Shown piece by piece: positions 14,429 to 18,351 of a stretch of DNA of 18,351 nucleotides. Numbering within the stretch: the stretch's first letter is position 1; every line of letters starts with the position of its first letter. Under the pieces are notes generated by a model. The model saw only the letters and a list, made by a program, of their open reading frames with translations, did not search any database and was not told the origin of the DNA. This DNA comes from Chloroflexota bacterium. GTDB taxonomy: Bacteria; Chloroflexota; Dormibacteria; CF-121. The translations under genes were made by a program, and so were the position numbers. The stretch spans positions 1-18,351 of the forward strand of contig VBEQ01000020.1 in the NCBI GenBank assembly GCA_005881235.1. Reading direction: 5' to 3'.

Positions 14429-17400
14429 CGCGATGGTCCTCGTCCTCGAGGATGGCTTCACCGTCTTCGGCGATCGCGGTGGGCAGGCGACCCAGGCGAG
14501 CGGCGAGGTCGTGATCAACACCTGCATGGCGGGCTACCAGGAGGTGCTCTCGGACCCGTCGTACGCCGGGCAGATGGTCGTCATGACCTATCCCCTGATC
14601 GGGAACTACGGCACGACGCCGGAATTCCAGGAGTCGAGTCGCCCCTGGGCTCGAGCGCTGATCACGCGTCAACGGAGTGCGTTTCATGAACACTGGCGCA
14701 CCCAGCAGTCGATCACCGACTGGCTCGACGGCTACGGCGTTCCCATCCTCACCGGCTGCGATACCCGGCGGCTTGCCCGGCATCTGCGCGGCACCGGTGC
14801 GCAGCGGGCGATCATCGGGCCGCGGCACGAACTCCCCGCGCTGCTCGAGCGGGTGCACCGCGTGACCCCGCTCGAGGAACAGGACCTGGTCCGGCAGGTC
14901 TCCGAGGGATTCCGCGACGTCGCGGAGCCGCTCGATCCGGCGCTCGCGGCCGGGTCGTTGCGCCAATGGACCGGCTTGCGGCTGGTGCTCGTCGACTACG
15001 GGGTCAAGCGCAACATCTTGCGCTCGCTTCGCGCCCGTGGCGTGGAGGTCGACGTCGTGCCCTACGACAGCGACCTCGAGACCATCCTCGCCCTCCGTCC
15101 CGAGGCGGTCGTGCTCTCCAACGGTCCGGGTGATCCGGCGCAGCTGCAAGCGGCGGTGGCGATGACCCGGCAGCTCATCAAGCGTGTGCCGGTGCTCGGC
15201 ATCTGCCTCGGTCATCAATTGGTCGGCCAGGCCGCCGGGGCGCGTACGTCGCGGCTGCGATTCGGCCACCACGGTGGCAATCATCCGGTGCTCGACCTGC
15301 GGACGGGACGGGTGACCATGACGTCGCAGAACCACGAGTTCGAGATCGACGCCGAGAGCCTGCCGGCGAGCAGCGGCTTCCGTGTGAGCCATCGAAACCT
15401 TCACGACGGCTCGGTGGAGGGCCTGGTGCATGACCATCTGCCGGTGCGCTCGGTGCAGTTTCACCCCGAAGGCGCGCCGGGACCCCAGGACAACCAGGTG
15501 ATCTTCGATGAGTTCCTCGACCTGGTGGCCGGCCGCCAAGCCGCGCCGATCACCGTCCGCGAGCCGGTGCGCCGTCCCGCGAGTGTCATGGTCATCGGCT
15601 CCGGACCGATCGTGATCGGTCAGGCGGCCGAGTTCGATTACGCGGGGACCCAGGCATGTAAGGCGTTGCGCGAAGAAGGCGTGCGCACCATCCTGGTGAA
15701 TTCGAACCCGGCGACCATCATGACCGACGAGGGGATCGCGGACCGTGTCTATATCGAGCCTCTGACGGTCGAGGCTCTGACCGCGATCATCGAACGAGAA
15801 CGGCCCGACGGGCTGCTCCCGACGTTGGGGGGCCAGACCGGCCTCAACCTGGCCGTAGGGCTGGCGGATGCCGGAGTGCTCGATCGCTGCGAGGTGCGAG
15901 TACTCGGGACGCCGCTCGCCGCCATCCGCGAGGCGGAGGACCGCGACGCCTTCAAGGCCGTGCTGCTGCGCATCGGCGAGCCGGTGCCGGACAGCCGCAC
16001 GGTCACGACCGTTGACGCTGCCCAGGAATTCGCGGCATCGATCGGGCTGCCGCTCGTGGTCCGGCCGGCCTACACGCTCGGCGGGACCGGCGGCGGGATG
16101 GCCGAAAGCCCGCTCGAGCTCGAAGCCATCGTTCGCGAGGGGCTGGCCGCGAGCCCGATCCGTCAGGTCCTGGTCGAGCGCTCACTCTCCGGCTGGAAAG
16201 AAATCGAGTACGAGGTGATGCGGGACGCCAACGACACCTGCATCGCGATTTGCAACATGGAGAACCTCGATCCGATGGGGGTGCATACGGGTGACAGCAT
16301 CGTAGTGGCGCCCAGCCAGACGCTCTCCGACCGCCAGTACCAGATGCTCCGCTCCGCGGCGCTACGCATCATCCGGGCGCTGCGCATCGAAGGCGGGTGC
16401 AATGTCCAGTTTGCGCTGGACCCGGCTTCGGATCGGTACTACGTCATCGAGGTGAATCCTCGAGTGAGCCGCTCCTCGGCGCTGGCGTCGAAGGCGACGG
16501 GATATCCGATCGCGCGGGTCGCCGCGAAGATCGCGGCGGGACGTGGCCTGCACGAAATCCCGAATGCCGTCACCGGGCAGACGAGCGCGGCCTTCGAGCC
16601 GGCGCTCGACTACTGCGTCGTCAAGATCCCGCGCTGGCCGTTCGATAAGTTCCCCGCGGCGGACCGGACGCTGGGCACGCAGATGAAGTCGACCGGCGAG
16701 GTGATGGCGATCGAGCGGACCTTCGAAGCGGCACTCAGCAAGGCGTTGCGGGCCCTGGAACAGCGCCTTCCCGATGCCTCCCAGTTGCGCGGCCGTCCGG
16801 ACCTGTTGCATCAGCCGAACGACCGCCGGCTGATGGCGGCGATGCAGGCGCTGCGCGACGGGACCGGCCTTGACGAGGTCGGTGTGGCAACAGGCTATGC
16901 GCCGTGGTTCGTCGACCGGCTCGCGTACATCACCACGCTCGAGGCGGCGCTGGCCGGCCCCATCGACGCCGATCTCGGGCTGCGGGCCAAGCGTGCCGGT
17001 TTCGACGACGCCCGGATCGCGGAGCTGAGCGGCGGCCGCTTGCCGGTCACGGCGCTCGAGCCGACCTTTCGTCAGGTCGATACCTGTGCCGCCGAGTTCG
17101 AGGCGGTGACCCCGTATTACTACGCCACCTACGAAGACGAAGACGAGATCATCCGCACCGGCAACACGGCGGTGGCGGTGATCGGCTCGGGCCCTATCCG
17201 CATCGGCCAGGGGATCGAGTTCGATTACTGCAGCGTGCACGCCTCGGCTGCCCTGCGGGAAGCGGGACTCGATAGCGTGCTCATCAATAGCAACCCCGAG
17301 ACGGTCAGCACCGACTTCGATGCCTCGACCCGCCTCTACTTCGAGCCCCTCGACCTCGAGGGGGTGCGCAACGTGCTCCGACGCGACCCGGTGCTCGGTG

Positions 17401-18351
17401 TGATGGTCCAGTTCGGCGGGCAGACGGGTCTGAACCTCGCGGACGCGCTGGCGGCCGGCGGGACCCGCATCCTCGGCTCGACCGTCGACACCATCGACCT
17501 GGCGGAGGACCGCCGTCGTTGCGAGGCGTTGCTGCGCGACCACGGCATCCCGCAGTCGCCAGGCGGTTCAGCCACGAACGCGGAGATGGCCCTGGCGATC
17601 GCCGCCCGCGTGGGCTATCCGGTGCTGGTGCGGCCGTCGTACGTGCTGGGCGGGCGCGGCATGGAGATCGTCCACTCGGCGATGGATCTTCGACGCTATG
17701 TCGAGGCGGCCATCGGGTTCGGCGTCCGCGGCCCCATCCTCGTCGACAAGTACCTGCTTGGTCGCGAGCTCGACGTCGATGCGGTCTGCGACGGCGAGAC
17801 CGTCGTGATTCCGGGCATTCTCGAACACATCGAGCGAGCGGGTATCCACTCGGGTGACTCCTTTGCGGTGTACCCACCGATCACCCTGACGCCGGCCGAG
17901 ACGGATCGCGTGGTCGAGGCGACCACCGTCATCGCCCGCTTGCTCAAGGCCGTCGGCTTGATCAACATCCAGTTCGTCATCCAGGACGGCATCCCGCACG
18001 TGCTCGAAGTGAACCCGCGAGCCAGCCGGACGGTGCCATTTCTTAGCAAGGTGACCGGCGTGCCGATGGTCAATCTGGCCACGCATGCCGCGCTCGGTCG
18101 CTCTCTCACGGAGTTCGGCTTCGCCGGTGGGCTGCAGGCGAGCCGCCCGCTGTATGCGGTCAAGGCGCCCGTCTTCTCGATGGCCAAGCTGCCGGCCGTC
18201 GACGCCGTGCTCGGCCCGGAGATGAAGTCGACCGGTGAGGCGATGGGGATCGCCCAGGACCTTCCCACCGCCCAGTACAAGGCGTTTCTCTCGACGATGC
18301 AGGAACTGCCACCGGATGGCGCGGCCCTGTGCTCGATCGCCGATGCCGACA
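14421..18351 (+). CDS. carAB: fused carbamoyl-phosphate synthetase (CarA-CarB), 3' end beyond window
   Basis: One open frame with no stop from the ATG at 14421 to the window end (1310 codons). The CarA part covers residues ~1-373, with N-terminal MVLVLEDG and VINTCMAGYQEVLSDPSY. Its glutaminase domain has SNGPGDP, the nucleophile in GICLGHQ (Cys262), FGHHGGNHPV and FHPEG (His348/Glu350). A linker of about 16 residues (374-389) runs straight into CarB, with VIGSGPIVIGQAAEFDY from 391, the first ATP-grasp (VRPAYTLGGTGGGM) and allosteric/oligomer segments. The second half has IGSGPIRIGQGIEFDY near 921-936 and VRPSYVLGGRGMEI. The window cuts ~150 residues before the expected end, including most of the methylglyoxal-like UMP/IMP-regulated domain. 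ATG 14421 overlaps pyrC by 8 bases; ATG 14433 is an alternative start. No internal SD precedes GTG 15567 or ATG 15588. The enzyme makes carbamoyl phosphate from glutamine, bicarbonate and two ATP. Confidence 0.92.
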   Translation, partial: MSDAMVLVLEDGFTVFGDRGGQATQASGEVVINTCMAGYQEVLSDPSYAGQMVVMTYPLIGNYGTTPEFQESSRPWARALITRQRSAFHEHWRTQQSITDWLDGYGVPILTGCDTRRLARHLRGTGAQRAIIGPRHELPALLERVHRVTPLEEQDLVRQVSEGFRDVAEPLDPALAAGSLRQWTGLRLVLVDYGVKRNILRSLRARGVEVDVVPYDSDLETILALRPEAVVLSNGPGDPAQLQAAVAMTRQLIKRVPVLGICLGHQLVGQAAGARTSRLRFGHHGGNHPVLDLRTGRVTMTSQNHEFEIDAESLPASSGFRVSHRNLHDGSVEGLVHDHLPVRSVQFHPEGAPGPQDNQVIFDEFLDLVAGRQAAPITVREPVRRPASVMVIGSGPIVIGQAAEFDYAGTQACKALREEGVRTILVNSNPATIMTDEGIADRVYIEPLTVEALTAIIERERPDGLLPTLGGQTGLNLAVGLADAGVLDRCEVRVLGTPLAAIREAEDRDAFKAVLLRIGEPVPDSRTVTTVDAAQEFAASIGLPLVVRPAYTLGGTGGGMAESPLELEAIVREGLAASPIRQVLVERSLSGWKEIEYEVMRDANDTCIAICNMENLDPMGVHTGDSIVVAPSQTLSDRQYQMLRSAALRIIRALRIEGGCNVQFALDPASDRYYVIEVNPRVSRSSALASKATGYPIARVAAKIAAGRGLHEIPNAVTGQTSAAFEPALDYCVVKIPRWPFDKFPAADRTLGTQMKSTGEVMAIERTFEAALSKALRALEQRLPDASQLRGRPDLLHQPNDRRLMAAMQALRDGTGLDEVGVATGYAPWFVDRLAYITTLEAALAGPIDADLGLRAKRAGFDDARIAELSGGRLPVTALEPTFRQVDTCAAEFEAVTPYYYATYEDEDEIIRTGNTAVAVIGSGPIRIGQGIEFDYCSVHASAALREAGLDSVLINSNPETVSTDFDASTRLYFEPLDLEGVRNVLRRDPVLGVMVQFGGQTGLNLADALAAGGTRILGSTVDTIDLAEDRRRCEALLRDHGIPQSPGGSATNAEMALAIAARVGYPVLVRPSYVLGGRGMEIVHSAMDLRRYVEAAIGFGVRGPILVDKYLLGRELDVDAVCDGETVVIPGILEHIERAGIHSGDSFAVYPPITLTPAETDRVVEATTVIARLLKAVGLINIQFVIQDGIPHVLEVNPRASRTVPFLSKVTGVPMVNLATHAALGRSLTEFGFAGGLQASRPLYAVKAPVFSMAKLPAVDAVLGPEMKSTGEAMGIAQDLPTAQYKAFLSTMQELPPDGAALCSIADAD

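Noticed and set aside
16362..17543. 393-codon open frame on the minus strand
   Set aside because: Antisense to the highly conserved carB sequence. The plus strand is clearly the coding one.
1..18351. CRISPR arrays, tRNA/rRNA genes, insertion sequences, prophage
   Set aside because: Reading both strands I saw no spaced repeats, no tRNA-like cloverleaf, and no transposase or phage gene.

Overview
The window is a GC-rich (roughly 65% by eye), densely coded bacterial segment with frequent GTG/TTG starts, short intergenic gaps and translationally coupled operon genes. The gene content fits a free-living high-GC lineage of the Terrabacteria type (Chloroflexota, Ca. Dormibacterota or Actinomycetota-like). 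That placement is inference from style and families only. There are no phage, IS, tRNA, rRNA or CRISPR features that I can see.

Layout. The left edge cuts into an FMN riboswitch (about 1-105). It precedes a ten-helix EamA/DMT transporter, which makes the transporter a likely riboflavin importer. Next comes a 974-residue protein (1295-4219) whose first 90 residues carry the leader motif seen on cargo of extracellular contractile injection systems, although no injection-system structural genes are in view. recJ, a small membrane-anchored hypothetical protein, cobyrinate a,c-diamide synthase (cobB/cbiA) and a DnaJ-like co-chaperone with only two zinc motifs follow on the same strand. A short minus-strand pair (glutaredoxin-like with a CxxS site, then a DUF2905 membrane protein) converges on the co-chaperone gene. 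A secreted Asp-box (BNR) beta-propeller protein follows on the plus strand.

The right third is a pyrimidine biosynthesis operon: pyrB-pyrR-pyrC-carAB. It has a clear TTGACA-17-TAGACT promoter and a leader hairpin that looks like a PyrR-binding loop whose lower stem contains the pyrB Shine-Dalgarno sequence. This suggests PyrR-dependent translational repression. Three points stand out. pyrB is split by what looks like a 19-bp deletion that removes a conserved M-x-R-L-G-G stretch and shifts frame. pyrR is the second gene. carA and carB are joined in one uninterrupted reading frame (14421 to the window end), giving a glutaminase-synthetase fusion like that of eukaryotic carbamoyl-phosphate synthetases. 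The cistrons are coupled by TGATG or overlapping starts, so the pyrB break should also affect downstream translation.

The best candidates for something new are the injection-system-like 974-residue protein, the carAB fusion, the PyrR/SD hairpin and the broken pyrB. No complete novel multi-gene system is visible in this window.
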